Of a stretch of DNA of 64,000 nucleotides, positions 26,712 through 35,476 are shown piece after piece. Source of the DNA: Deltaproteobacteria bacterium (GTDB taxonomy: Bacteria > Myxococcota_A > Polyangia > Polyangiales > Houyiibacteriaceae); contig JAEPMI010000003.1 in NCBI GenBank assembly GCA_017644045.1, positions 186,001 to 250,000 on the forward strand. Reading direction: 5' to 3'. Position 1 is the first letter of the stretch; every line of letters starts with the position of its first letter. The notes beneath the pieces are model-generated. The model was given only the letters and a program-made list of their open reading frames with translations. It was not told where the DNA came from and ran no database searches. A program made the position numbers and the translations under genes.

Positions 26712-28234
26712 GACTCGTGAACTTCCAGCGAGCGCACCTTCTCGAGCGCGGCTTCGGTGGCTCGCGCGGTCTCCTCCAGCTTGGCGCGGGCATCTGTCAG
26801 AGCGGTGCCGAGATCGCCGAAGGGGAGCCGAGGCCAGAGCGAGTCGGAGTCGTCGCCGGGTTCCATCATGCTCAGGAAGACGGACACGTCGGCGTGAATG
26901 GCCTCGAGCTGCCGCTCACGGCTCGCGACGTGCTCGCGGCTGAACCGACGCCGCCGCATCACGGGCTCCAGGGTGGCCTCCGTGAGCAGATGGTGGGCGG
27001 GGTTCGACGTCCACTTCTCCAGTCGGCGGTAGCCATCGGCGATCTCGCTGTAGTGCCGCTCCCAAAGCTCCGAGAAGGTGAACCCGACCCGCCTTCCGAA
27101 CTTCTTCATGTCGGATGGCGGGATGTAGAGTGGATCGCCCGTGGACGACGATGCCTGTTCGTTGCGCCGGGCGACGGTCTCGTTTCCATCCGAGTCACGC
27201 CAGACCAGGCGCCCGGCGTCGTCACAGGCTTGTTCTTCGGCGGCCGCTTCCTCGTCGACCTTGTCCACCAGGGCGCTCGCCACCTCCTCGACCCGGGCGA
27301 CCTCGTCGACGTGGATTGCGTCGATCGCCTTCGTCAGGAGCTCTCCCATGGCGGCCGACTCTTCCGGGGTCGACCAAAGGCACCAACGGGCCAGCCCACA
27401 GTCCGCGAGGGTCACTTCGCTTCGCCCATCCGCGGCCACCGCCACCCGCAGGAGCCCGACGAGCTTCCGCCAGCGACGATCGGAGACGCGCGGCTTCCCA
27501 TCCGTGGAGAGCTCCACCCGAAGCGCTCGGAGAAAGGCCCGCACCCGGGTCGGCACCGCCACTTCGGCTGCCCGTACACGCAGAGCCTCGAGCTCACTGG
27601 GCTGAAGCCGGTCCGATTTCTCGGGCGGGGCCCATCGCTCCTCGGCGGTCAGCAGGGCGTCGAAGCCTTCGTTCGAGACGGGTTCGATCAGACAGCGAAT
27701 CAGGAATCGGTCGAAGAGCGCATCGAGCTCGACCCCTTCCGGCAGCTCGTTGCTGGCCCCGACCACGCTCACCAGCGGGACCTCCGTGCGGTCCTTGCCA
27801 TTGTCGAAGAGTCGCTCGTTGAGGAGCGTGAGCAGCGCGTTCAGAATCGCGCTGTTGGCTTTGAAGATCTCGTCCAGGAACGCGATGGTGGCCGTCGGCA
27901 GGTAGCCCTCGGTGAGTCGGTGATACTCGTCCGCTTCCAGTCGTTTGATGGAGAGCGGACCGAAGAGCTCTTCGGGGACCGAGAACCGCGTCAGAAGTCG
28001 CTCGAAGAAGCGACTGCCGGCGAAGGCGAAGCGCAGCCGGCGTGCGAGCTCGCTCTTCGCCGTTCCAGGCGGTCCGATCAGGAGGGCGTGCTCCCCTGCG
28101 AGGGCCGCGAGGAAGAGCAGGCGCACCTCGTCGCGCCGCTCGACGAGTCCGCCTTCGCATGCCGTCATCAACCGCTCCAGCCGTTCGGGGCTGGGGGCGT
28201 CGGACGAGCGAGCTGGAGTCGTGTCAGCGGACAT
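26708..28234 (-). CDS. MoxR-family AAA+ ATPase, RavA-like
   Basis: 508 aa from ATG 28234 (MSADTT); an in-frame GTG at 28279 is possible. The AAA+ core carries Walker A GPPGTAKS at 54-61, Walker B AFLDE ending at D121-E122, a sensor-1 segment VVGASNELPEG and an arginine finger region DRFLIR. A long C-terminal half, as in RavA, follows with a charged helical tail. MoxR ATPases act as chaperones that insert cofactors or remodel complexes with a VWA partner, here the coupled downstream gene. The regulatory region is the 220 bases before 28455. Confidence 0.85.
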   Translation of the reverse strand: MSADTTPARSSDAPSPERLERLMTACEGGLVERRDEVRLLFLAALAGEHALLIGPPGTAKSELARRLRFAFAGSRFFERLLTRFSVPEELFGPLSIKRLEADEYHRLTEGYLPTATIAFLDEIFKANSAILNALLTLLNERLFDNGKDRTEVPLVSVVGASNELPEGVELDALFDRFLIRCLIEPVSNEGFDALLTAEERWAPPEKSDRLQPSELEALRVRAAEVAVPTRVRAFLRALRVELSTDGKPRVSDRRWRKLVGLLRVAVAADGRSEVTLADCGLARWCLWSTPEESAAMGELLTKAIDAIHVDEVARVEEVASALVDKVDEEAAAEEQACDDAGRLVWRDSDGNETVARRNEQASSSTGDPLYIPPSDMKKFGRRVGFTFSELWERHYSEIADGYRRLEKWTSNPAHHLLTEATLEPVMRRRRFSREHVASRERQLEAIHADVSVFLSMMEPGDDSDSLWPRLPFGDLGTALTDARAKLEETARATEAALEKVRSLEVHES

Positions 28235-28454
28235 CGGTGGCGGATTATCACCTGAGGAGTAGCGGACCTCCAACGGCACCGCAGGCCGCGTTATTTCGGG
28301 CGAGTCTGCATGCTAGGTTGATCGGATGAGCCGTGTGGCCCTCACAGGTTGTCTCCTGGACCTGGCCGCTGCCGTTCCTTCTCCGTCGCGTTCGGGGTCG
28401 AGCCGGTGCCGTGAAGTCTGGGGTCGGATGCCGTCTCTGCGGTAGCCTGGGGCC

Positions 28455-29213
28455 ATGCGGCTCCACTGGTTCGAGCTGGCCGACCTCGATGGGTACCCAC
28501 GCACCCTGGCCGAAGCCGGCCATGCGTACCTCCGGCGGCTCGAAGAGCTGGCGAAGGTCGACGTGCCCCTCGCGAAACGTGTGGGCCACGCGCTCGAGGA
28601 GTCGGGCGTCGAGCGCTGGGTCGATCTCGCGTCGGGCGCGGGTGGCCCGGCGCCGTCGGTACGGGCGCGACTGGCCAGCGAGGGGCGAGCGGTCCCGTTG
28701 ACGCTCACCGATCGCTCGCCAGACCCGGAGGCGCTCGCCGCCGCCGCCGAAGCGGATGGCGTCGACGTGCATTCCGAACCCGTGGACGCGACGACCGTCC
28801 CCGAGTCGCTTCCGGGGCTGCGCACGATCTTCAACGCGCTCCACCACTTCCCCGACGCGTCGGCGCGCGCGGTGCTCGAAGACGCCGTCGCCAAGAAGCA
28901 GCCCATCCTGACCGCGGAGCTCAGCGAGCGAACGCTCCCCAACGTCCTGAGCTCGATCCTCATCCCGATCTTCGTGCTGCTGATCATGCCGACGGTCCGG
29001 CCGCTCCGGCTCTCGTGGATCGTCTTCACCTACCTGATCCCGATCCTCCCGCTCGCCATCTGGTGGGATGGACTGGTCTCCCACCTGCGCACGCACTCGC
29101 CAAAGGAGCTCCGCGCGCTGACCGAGGGGCTCGACGACTACGAGTGGACCATCGGGCAGGATCGCTTCGGGCCGGGGAAGATCACCTGGCTCTTCGGCCG
29201 GCCCCGCGCCTGA
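28455..29213 (+). CDS. membrane-anchored methyltransferase-like protein
   Basis: 252 aa. The N-terminal 150 residues resemble a class I SAM-dependent methyltransferase: VDLASGAGGPAPSV stands for the motif I glycine loop, LTLTDRSPDPEAL for the acidic motif II, and a NALHHFPD segment for motif IV, typical of small-molecule methyltransferases. Residues about 168-205 are two hydrophobic helices; a short C-terminal tail follows. A combination of methyltransferase and membrane segment suggests a lipid or quinone substrate, but this is inference. The 3' end overlaps the convergent gene by 32 bases. Confidence 0.65.
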   Translation: MRLHWFELADLDGYPRTLAEAGHAYLRRLEELAKVDVPLAKRVGHALEESGVERWVDLASGAGGPAPSVRARLASEGRAVPLTLTDRSPDPEALAAAAEADGVDVHSEPVDATTVPESLPGLRTIFNALHHFPDASARAVLEDAVAKKQPILTAELSERTLPNVLSSILIPIFVLLIMPTVRPLRLSWIVFTYLIPILPLAIWWDGLVSHLRTHSPKELRALTEGLDDYEWTIGQDRFGPGKITWLFGRPRA

Positions 29214-31599
29214 GGCGCCGGCGCAGGACCACGCCGACGAAGGCGAGCACGAACCAGCCGCCGCGCGAGGAGCCGGTGCCCGGCGTCGCGCAGCCGCAGC
29301 CCTCGCTGGGCGGCGGCACGTAGTCCACGAGCGGGTTGCGCGGCTGGCCGCCGCCGAGGCGGAGGGAGCCGAAGTGCTCCGGTGCCGTCCAGCCCTCGCC
29401 GGTCCATTCGGGTCCGGGGATCACGATGTCGAAGCTGCGACCGCTCGAGCGCCAGCAGAGGAGCCCTTCGTCGGTCAGGCCACACACGTCCGCGAGACCG
29501 TCGCGGTTCACGTCGGCCATGCGGAGGGTGTGGTAGCGCTCGGGCTGGTCCCACCCGTCGGCGTCGCTCAGCCGCGGCCCTTCGACCTGCGCATCGAAGC
29601 CACGCCCGGTGAAGAGCCAGCACACCAGCCCTTCGGAGTCGCGCGCACAGAGATCGGCCGCGCCATCACCGTCGACGTCACCGAGCCGGATCGTCGCGTA
29701 CTGGCTGGGCTCGTCCCAGCCCTCGTCCGCGTCCATGGCGGGACCGAGGTAGGGGTCGCCGAAGCCGCGCGCACCCGCGGGGTGGCACTCGAAGCCGCCC
29801 GGCGTGCGGGCACAGAGGTCCGCGCTCCCATCGCCGTCCACGTCGGCCAGCCGGATGGTGCTCCAGCGCTCGAGCTGGTCGAAGCCGGCGGTGTCGGACC
29901 AGCGGGGACCGGTCACACGTGCGTCGAAGTCGCGCCCATCGAAGAGCCAGCAGTCCATGCCGTTCTCGTCGCGCACGCAGACGTCGTCGCGCCCGTCCGC
30001 GTTCACGTCGCCCATGCGCAGCGTTCCGTAGCGAGCGACGGTGCCGTAGCCGTTGTCGTCCGAGAGCTCGGGGAGGGTGGCGAGCTGCTCGAAGCCGGTG
30101 CCGGTCGAGCGGTAGCAGCGGAGCCCGTCGCTCCAGCGCGCGCAGAGATCGGAGAGACCGTCGCCGTCGAGGTCGCCGAGTCGGAGAGTGGTGAACTGGG
30201 GCGCCCTGTCGAAGCCGTTCGCGTCGCTCAGCGGCGGGCCGTCGAGCTCCGTGTCGAAGCCCGCGCCGGACGACGCCCAGCAGCGGACACCGCCGGACTC
30301 GCGCACGCAGACGTCCGCCATTCCGTCGCCGTCGATGTCACCCATACGCAGCGTGGAGAAGTGGGCGGGGTCGTCGTAGCCGTCGATGCCCACGAAGGGA
30401 CCGGGCACCGAACGCTCGAAGCCGCGGCCGGAGGCCAGGTGGCACTCGAGGAAGCCGTCGCGCTCGGCGCAAGCGTCGCTGCGTCCGTCGCCGTCGACGT
30501 CCGAGTCGGTGCGCCCGTAGCTCGGGAGCTGCATGACCAGCTCCTCGACTTCGCAGACCTCTTCGTCGTCCGTCTCACCGTCGCAGTCGTCATCGAGCTC
30601 GTTGCAGCGCTCCGGCTCCGGTCCGACGTCGCCCACGCAGCTGCCCCACTCGCCGGCGCTGCAGGTCTGCTCGCCGAGCATGCAGAGGCCGACGTCCGAT
30701 CCGCACGTGCGCGACAGGCCGTCGTCGATCGCGCCGTCGCAGTCGTCGTCGATGCCATCACAGCGCTCGGCGCGCGGTGAGACCCCGCCCTCGCAGCTTC
30801 CCCAGGAACCGCCCGAGCAGCGCTGGGTGCCCCGCTCACAGCGACCGGTGCTCGAGCCGCAGCCGCGCGCGGCGATGCCCTCGTCGGTGCGTCCGTCGCA
30901 GTCGTCGTCGTTGCCGTTGCACGTCTCCGGCGACGGCGTGCACACGGCGGTGCACCCGCTGCGTGAGAACCCGTTGGCCGGCGAGCGCGAGAGGCGGTTG
31001 GCGGTGACGGGTCCATAGGAACCGTCCTCGGCGATGCGGTCGCCGGGGTTGTTGATGTTCCACAGCCGCTGGAAGGCGCGGACCGCTTCCGAGCGGAGAT
31101 CGGAGCCCGGACAGTCGAAGTGGACCGGGTCCGACGAACCGAACCACCGGCAGCCTTGGGCCTCCATCGCGGAGCGGATCGAGGAGGCGTTCGAGACGTC
31201 GAGCGCCCGCCCGGACTGGTGGTTGCTGTTTCCGGGGAGAGCCGGCCGGAAGCAGGTGTCCGCGTGGTAGAGGACGTACTGGTCGGCGACCGTTCGAAAC
31301 GCCGAGTTGACCCGGACGGTGACCCTGCTCGCAGCTCGCCACAGAGCATCACGGGCCGAGGCCTGCAGGTAGGGCCGGACGCCGCCGTTGTTGAGGACGA
31401 CGCCCGAGTGAGGCGCGAAGCGCACGAAGCGACCCGGGAACATGCACATCTGCGTCTCGGCGAGCTGATTCGAGAGCCCCGTCACCCCGCTGGTGCTGCA
31501 GCGGTTCTGGTTCGCGATGGTCTGGACGGTCTGGGCGCTGGCGGGGGCCGAGATGGAGAGGGCGAGCGCGAGGGTGAGGCTTCGAAGGCAGGTGGACAT
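29182..31599 (-). CDS. multidomain surface protein: M15-like peptidase, PG-binding, DCDD and FG-GAP repeats, MYXO-CTERM
   Basis: 805 aa. Signal peptide 1-22. Residues about 60-155 resemble D,D-carboxypeptidase M15: a SAFRT motif, SNHQSGRALD (SxHxxGxAxD zinc motif) and DPVHFD with the second His. A peptidoglycan-binding-like segment follows (SEAVRAFQRLW ... GSYGPVTANRL). Residues about 215-345 are DCDD metal-binding modules. Residues about 350-765 are seven or so FG-GAP/VCBS-like repeats with calcium loops (GDIDGDGMADVCVR). The C-terminus has a Cys cluster, one hydrophobic helix and an Arg cluster, as in MYXO-CTERM/myxosortase substrates. The 3' end overlaps a convergent gene. Confidence 0.85.
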   Translation of the reverse strand: MSTCLRSLTLALALSISAPASAQTVQTIANQNRCSTSGVTGLSNQLAETQMCMFPGRFVRFAPHSGVVLNNGGVRPYLQASARDALWRAASRVTVRVNSAFRTVADQYVLYHADTCFRPALPGNSNHQSGRALDVSNASSIRSAMEAQGCRWFGSSDPVHFDCPGSDLRSEAVRAFQRLWNINNPGDRIAEDGSYGPVTANRLSRSPANGFSRSGCTAVCTPSPETCNGNDDDCDGRTDEGIAARGCGSSTGRCERGTQRCSGGSWGSCEGGVSPRAERCDGIDDDCDGAIDDGLSRTCGSDVGLCMLGEQTCSAGEWGSCVGDVGPEPERCNELDDDCDGETDDEEVCEVEELVMQLPSYGRTDSDVDGDGRSDACAERDGFLECHLASGRGFERSVPGPFVGIDGYDDPAHFSTLRMGDIDGDGMADVCVRESGGVRCWASSGAGFDTELDGPPLSDANGFDRAPQFTTLRLGDLDGDGLSDLCARWSDGLRCYRSTGTGFEQLATLPELSDDNGYGTVARYGTLRMGDVNADGRDDVCVRDENGMDCWLFDGRDFDARVTGPRWSDTAGFDQLERWSTIRLADVDGDGSADLCARTPGGFECHPAGARGFGDPYLGPAMDADEGWDEPSQYATIRLGDVDGDGAADLCARDSEGLVCWLFTGRGFDAQVEGPRLSDADGWDQPERYHTLRMADVNRDGLADVCGLTDEGLLCWRSSGRSFDIVIPGPEWTGEGWTAPEHFGSLRLGGGQPRNPLVDYVPPPSEGCGCATPGTGSSRGGWFVLAFVGVVLRRRLRRGAGRRAR

Positions 31600-31663
31600 G
31601 GGTGAGCGACCTTCACCAAAGCAGGCCCCATGCCACCGTTCAGTCGGTCCCAGGCTGCGTTTT

Positions 31664-31680
31664 GCGGACCTGAGGTCTGC
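31664..31680. terminator. hairpin downstream of the GSSC-tail gene
   Basis: Inverted repeat GCGGACC, TGA, GGTCTGC (one G-T pair). It lies 76 bases after the stop of the minus-strand gene at 31756. No T tract follows on that strand, so termination is uncertain. Confidence 0.35.
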
Positions 31681-31755
31681 GACACCGTGACGCGGACGCA
31701 GCGCTGCGCGCCCACCGACTGACCTCTGAACGAAGGTGCGGACTCCGGTCAGCCC

Positions 31756-33888
31756 TCAGCCGCCACAGCCGCCGCAGCTGGAGCCGCAGGACGATCCGCA
31801 GCTGGAGCCGCAGGACGACCCGCAGCTGGAGCCGCAGGACGATCCGCAGCTGGAGCCGCTCGAGTACGAGCCTCCCCCGCCGCCTTCCATCTTGCTGAAA
31901 CCGTAGAGCACCAGCCCGGCGAGCAGGAGCGCCGGCGGGACCAGCGCGCCGGCCAAGCCCTCGACGCTCCCCACCAGGGTGACGCCCGCGAGCGCGAAGA
32001 CGAAGGGGCTCTGGGTCATGTGGCGCCAGCCCGAGTCGCCCACTCGGAAGATGATGAGTCCGACGATGAAGGTCAGGACGGTGAACACGACGGTGACCGT
32101 GACGAGCTCGGTGCGGAGCCGACCCGAGAAGAGGACCGCGGCGGCGATCGAGAACACGAGGGGCGGGATGAACGCGCCGAGCACCCGAGAGCGGAACGAG
32201 GCGCGGTCTTCGTCCGGGAGCACCGGCTCGGGTGGCTCGCGGATCTCGATCGGCGCGGGCGCGCGGTAGTGCACCGGCTTCTCGACATAGGCGACCGGCG
32301 CCGATGGGGGCACGATGCCGCGCTCCTTCACGAGCGCTCGAAACCGGCGCCGAATCACGAGGACGAACGCGGCGATCGAGAGCAGGAGCGCCAGCAGGTA
32401 CGTGCCGAGGCGCTTGGCGGTCTCGCCGAGGGCGAGCGGCCGCATCATCTCGATGCTGCCGTAGTCGTCCACGAGGTCGCACTCGTTGGACTCGGTGCCG
32501 CGTCGGCACCGAAGGACGTCGAAGCGGCCGCCTTCGGCGCGTAGCAAGGGCGCGCCGCCCGGATCGAGGTGGGGGAAGAGCACCTCGACTCGCTCCTTCT
32601 CCCAGAACGAGTGGAGGACCACCGGCTCGTCGCTCCACTCGACGGTCACCGTTCGCGGTTCGGCCGAAGGGCCCGGCGAGTCGACGCTGCTGCGTCTGGC
32701 TTCGAGCGACTCGCCATCGACTTCGGCTCGGATCGCATTCCATTGGGCCGGCCCCACGAGGCGAATCGGTTCCCCGGGCAGCTCTGCCCGGTACTGGAAC
32801 GCGAGCTCGAAGCGAGGCGGCTCGGTGGTGAGATCGATCGCCAGTACGGCATCGTCCACCTGGCCGCCTCCCGGGAAGGGCGCGGCGGTGTCGCCATCGA
32901 GAGCGATCGTGGCGATGCGCTCGTCCCCGACCGGCTCGAAGCGAATGCCTTCTCGTTCCAGCCGATCCGTGACCAAGTTCGGGCTCGCGTGGAGCCGGAG
33001 GGTCGTCTGGGTCGAGGCGTCCAACCCAGCGAGCAGGTCGCCCCGGTGCACCTGGCTCCCGCGAATGAGCGGCCGACGCCAGCCGACCTGGATGGCGCCG
33101 TCCGACTCGCTCGGCTGGATGAAGTAGATCCGGCCGGCGATCTGAAGGACCTCGAGCGACTCTCCGGCCTGGTTCACGACCGTCGGCGCCCGACCGGGTC
33201 CGGCCAGCTCGATCACCAACGGGCGCTCGTCCCCCGGCTCGCGAACCAGCTCGGCGTCGAGCCGCAGATCGTCGTCGCCGATGACCACGTCGATGGTCGC
33301 CGATGCGAGGCGCGCGGTCGGCGGCAGGGGAAACGCGGCCATCGCGTCGAGCGCACCCTCGAAGCGTCGAACGCATACGACTCCCTCCCGCTCGACCTCG
33401 GCTTCGGCCCCTTCCGGAACGCAGGCGAACGCCGGATCGCTGGTCGCGCTCGGGAGATGCACGCGTAGCTCGGCGCTCTCGACGGGGATTCGAAACTTGG
33501 GGATCCACGCGGCCATGCCTTCCAAACCGCCGCTGACGAGCTCCTGTTCGAAGGCGATGGTGACCGTTTGGCGGCCCTCGTCGTCGGGGGGAGGCACGTC
33601 CCAGTCCGCACGTTCTTCCCGGTAGCGACCCGGTGCGGCGCGGCGAACCGGCACCGGCGAGCGGTTGGCGTCCCACGCGCGGAGGTTGGTCACCTCCCGG
33701 TCGCCGAAGAACTTGAAGCCGCTCTCCTTGATCTCTCCCAGCGGTGGTCGATAGACGAAGGTCAGCTCGAAATACGAGCTCCCGAACCACTGGGGGGTCA
33801 CGTCGACGACGTAGCGTTCGATCGGCGTCTGCGCGTGGGCGCTGCTCGCCCAGAGCAGAGCGACGAACGCGAGGAGCGCGCGCTTCAT
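31756..33888 (-). CDS. exported membrane protein with (GSSC)n tail, DUF2207-like
   Basis: 710 aa. Signal peptide 1-19 (ends SAHAQ). Residues 20-460 form a large periplasmic region of beta-rich character; a transmembrane helix near 475 and two or three more between 545 and 670 follow, with a basic linker. The last 40 residues are GGGGGSYSSGSSCGSSC... ending in GCGG, i.e. repeated GSSC units. The layout (exported beta domain, membrane helices, Gly/Ser/Cys tail) resembles DUF2207/TPM-type membrane proteins. The ATG overlaps the stop of the upstream nucleotidyltransferase-like gene. Function unknown. Confidence 0.7.
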   Translation of the reverse strand: MKRALLAFVALLWASSAHAQTPIERYVVDVTPQWFGSSYFELTFVYRPPLGEIKESGFKFFGDREVTNLRAWDANRSPVPVRRAAPGRYREERADWDVPPPDDEGRQTVTIAFEQELVSGGLEGMAAWIPKFRIPVESAELRVHLPSATSDPAFACVPEGAEAEVEREGVVCVRRFEGALDAMAAFPLPPTARLASATIDVVIGDDDLRLDAELVREPGDERPLVIELAGPGRAPTVVNQAGESLEVLQIAGRIYFIQPSESDGAIQVGWRRPLIRGSQVHRGDLLAGLDASTQTTLRLHASPNLVTDRLEREGIRFEPVGDERIATIALDGDTAAPFPGGGQVDDAVLAIDLTTEPPRFELAFQYRAELPGEPIRLVGPAQWNAIRAEVDGESLEARRSSVDSPGPSAEPRTVTVEWSDEPVVLHSFWEKERVEVLFPHLDPGGAPLLRAEGGRFDVLRCRRGTESNECDLVDDYGSIEMMRPLALGETAKRLGTYLLALLLSIAAFVLVIRRRFRALVKERGIVPPSAPVAYVEKPVHYRAPAPIEIREPPEPVLPDEDRASFRSRVLGAFIPPLVFSIAAAVLFSGRLRTELVTVTVVFTVLTFIVGLIIFRVGDSGWRHMTQSPFVFALAGVTLVGSVEGLAGALVPPALLLAGLVLYGFSKMEGGGGGSYSSGSSCGSSCGSSCGSSCGSSCGSSCGSSCGGCGG
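31772..31857. repeat. 24-bp tandem repeat encoding GSSCGSSC
   Basis: About 3.6 copies of a 24-base unit (three full copies at 31772, 31796 and 31820 that differ at one base, plus a partial fourth). In the coding strand each copy gives GSSCGSSC. Copy number could vary between strains. Confidence 0.8.
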
Positions 33889-34619
33889 GCGCCCATCCCG
33901 TCGACCGCGTGCTTCGCTCCGTCGAGGAAGGGCACGATGGACTCGAAGGCCTTCCACGGGTCGTCGAGGCGGCCCTTGCCTCTCAGCTCGGCGACGAGCT
34001 TCACGATGGCGCTCGCGTCGACCTCGGCCCATCGACCGAATGCCTCGAGCAGCGCCCCTTCCTCTCCCGGTGCTTCCTTCCCGAGCCAGAGGAGCGTGTG
34101 GTGTGCCAGCTCGATCGTCCGCTCGAGCGCGGCGGAGAGCGCTTCCTGACCGGAGCCGCGTCCGGTCGCGTCCACGGAGATGAGCCGGTTGCGGAGCTGT
34201 CGGGAGATGCCGCGCGCGGACTGCTCGAGCGAGCGCCGCAGGTCCGCAGCGTCGATCGTCACGGCATCGAAGGGGTTCTCCCCCGCGAGCAGGACGTGGC
34301 GGTCGCGCCACTCGGTGACCTCGAGCGTGAACACGTCGCTCGAGCCGGCGAGCTCCGCCTCGGTGAGGACCCGGAGCCGCAGCCCATCCCGCATCGCCTT
34401 GGCTGCGGTCTCCGCGAGCGAGCGTGCGTCCGCCACCGAGGTGCTCGCCACGATCGCCAGCACCTGCGGTGCCCGTGCCCGGTCGTGCCTCGCCGGGCTG
34501 GCGGCCGCGCCGACGATCGCCGCGGCCTGCAGTCGGTCGCCGTAGACCGACCGGAGCGCCTCCACCCCCCGGTCGACGAGGGCGAGCGTGCGCTTGGGGA
34601 GCCAGGGAGCGTTTGCCAT
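33885..34619 (-). CDS. nucleotidyltransferase/HEPN-like unknown protein
   Basis: 244 aa. The N-terminal half (VDRGVEALRSVYGDRLQAAAIVGAA) has the helix-strand-helix pattern that begins minimal nucleotidyltransferase domains, but the GS and DxD catalytic residues are not clearly present (VGAAASPARHDRARAPQ). The C-terminal half is helical and HEPN-like (ERTIELAHHTLLWLGK). It is coupled by ATGA to the downstream GSSC-tail membrane gene and divergent from the DUF692 gene across only 23 bases. If truly NT/HEPN-like, it would be a non-canonical member. Low certainty about function. Confidence 0.55.
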   Translation of the reverse strand: MANAPWLPKRTLALVDRGVEALRSVYGDRLQAAAIVGAAASPARHDRARAPQVLAIVASTSVADARSLAETAAKAMRDGLRLRVLTEAELAGSSDVFTLEVTEWRDRHVLLAGENPFDAVTIDAADLRRSLEQSARGISRQLRNRLISVDATGRGSGQEALSAALERTIELAHHTLLWLGKEAPGEEGALLEAFGRWAEVDASAIVKLVAELRGKGRLDDPWKAFESIVPFLDGAKHAVDGMGA

Positions 34620-34642
34620 CGCGACGAGGATATACTGCCAGC
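34620..34642. promoter_or_regulatory. compact divergent promoter
   Basis: The starts of the divergent genes are separated by 23 bases. The segment holds TATACT at 34631-34636; transcription from it would begin about seven bases later, on the GTG of the DUF692 gene, so the mRNA would be leaderless. On the minus strand the same A/T stretch reads TATATC before the other start. No Shine-Dalgarno is visible on either side. Confidence 0.5.
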
Positions 34643-35476
34643 GTGGACGGGGTCGCCGTCGGTCTCGGCTTGCGTGAGGTCTGGCTCGATGAGCTGGAGC
34701 GAACGGATCGGCGAGCGCTCGATCTCCTCGAGGTGATGATCGACGACGCGCGCGGGTGCGCGCACCGCCGTTCGCGCTGGCGGCGACTCGGCGCCAAGTG
34801 GCCGCTCGTCGCGCACGGTACCGATTTGGGGATCGGGGACGCCGAAGGGGTGGACCCTGCGTACGTCGGCGCGATCGCCGATGCGGTCGCGGCGCTCCAG
34901 TGCTGGTGGTACTCTGAGCACCTCGCCTTCCTCCGCGCCGGCGAGATCGACCTGGGTCACTTCGGTCCCGTCTTCGACGACGACGAGGCGATGCGCGCGC
35001 TCTCCGCGAACGCTGCGGTGGTCGCGGCGACGGTGAAGCGACCGCTGCTCCTCGAGAACCCCTCGGACATTCTCGGCTGGGGCACCGACCAGGTCGAGCC
35101 TGGACGGCATCTCGGCCGTGGCTACGCTCGCGCGCTCGAGGCCGCGGACTGCGGCGCGCTCCTCGACCTCACCAACCTGGTCTACGACGCGCGCAACGGC
35201 GGGTGGAGCACCGAGTCCTTTCTGGCCGAGGTGCCGATGGAGCGTGTCGTCCAGGTCCACCTCGCCGGCGGTCGGCAGGTGGGCGAGCTCTGGATCGACA
35301 GCCACGACCGGCCGGTCGACTCCGAGGCGCTCGCGCTGCTCGGAGAGGTCGCGCGCCGCGCGCCGCAGCTTCGCGCCGTGACCATCGAGTGGGACGAGGA
35401 CGTTCCTTCACTGGCCGTTGCTCTCGACCAGCTCGAGCAGGTGCGCTCGGTGCTCGCGAAGGCGGGCCGACGATGA
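34643..35476 (+). CDS. DUF692 family multinuclear iron enzyme (MNIO)
   Basis: 277 aa, GTG start. A TIM-barrel metalloenzyme of the DUF692 family, which includes MbnB and TglH that oxidise cysteines in peptide natural products. Metal-site motifs are all present: AHGTDLGIGD, SEHLAF, LLLENPSD, LLDLTNLVYDARNG, VQVHLAGG, WIDSHDRPVD and TIEWDED. The stop overlaps a 68-aa gene by ATGA. A natural-product role would need a substrate peptide; no Cys-bearing small peptide gene is visible here, so the physiological substrate is unknown. Divergent from the GSSC-tail membrane operon. Confidence 0.85.
   Translation: MDGVAVGLGLREVWLDELERTDRRALDLLEVMIDDARGCAHRRSRWRRLGAKWPLVAHGTDLGIGDAEGVDPAYVGAIADAVAALQCWWYSEHLAFLRAGEIDLGHFGPVFDDDEAMRALSANAAVVAATVKRPLLLENPSDILGWGTDQVEPGRHLGRGYARALEAADCGALLDLTNLVYDARNGGWSTESFLAEVPMERVVQVHLAGGRQVGELWIDSHDRPVDSEALALLGEVARRAPQLRAVTIEWDEDVPSLAVALDQLEQVRSVLAKAGRR

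Noticed and set aside
28280-28454. Possible small RNA or gene in the 175-base gap
   Set aside because: No clear promoter, hairpin or start with a ribosome-binding site was seen.
31772-31857. 24-bp direct repeat as a possible CRISPR or integration site
   Set aside because: Repeats are contiguous with no spacers and encode the GSSC tail in frame.
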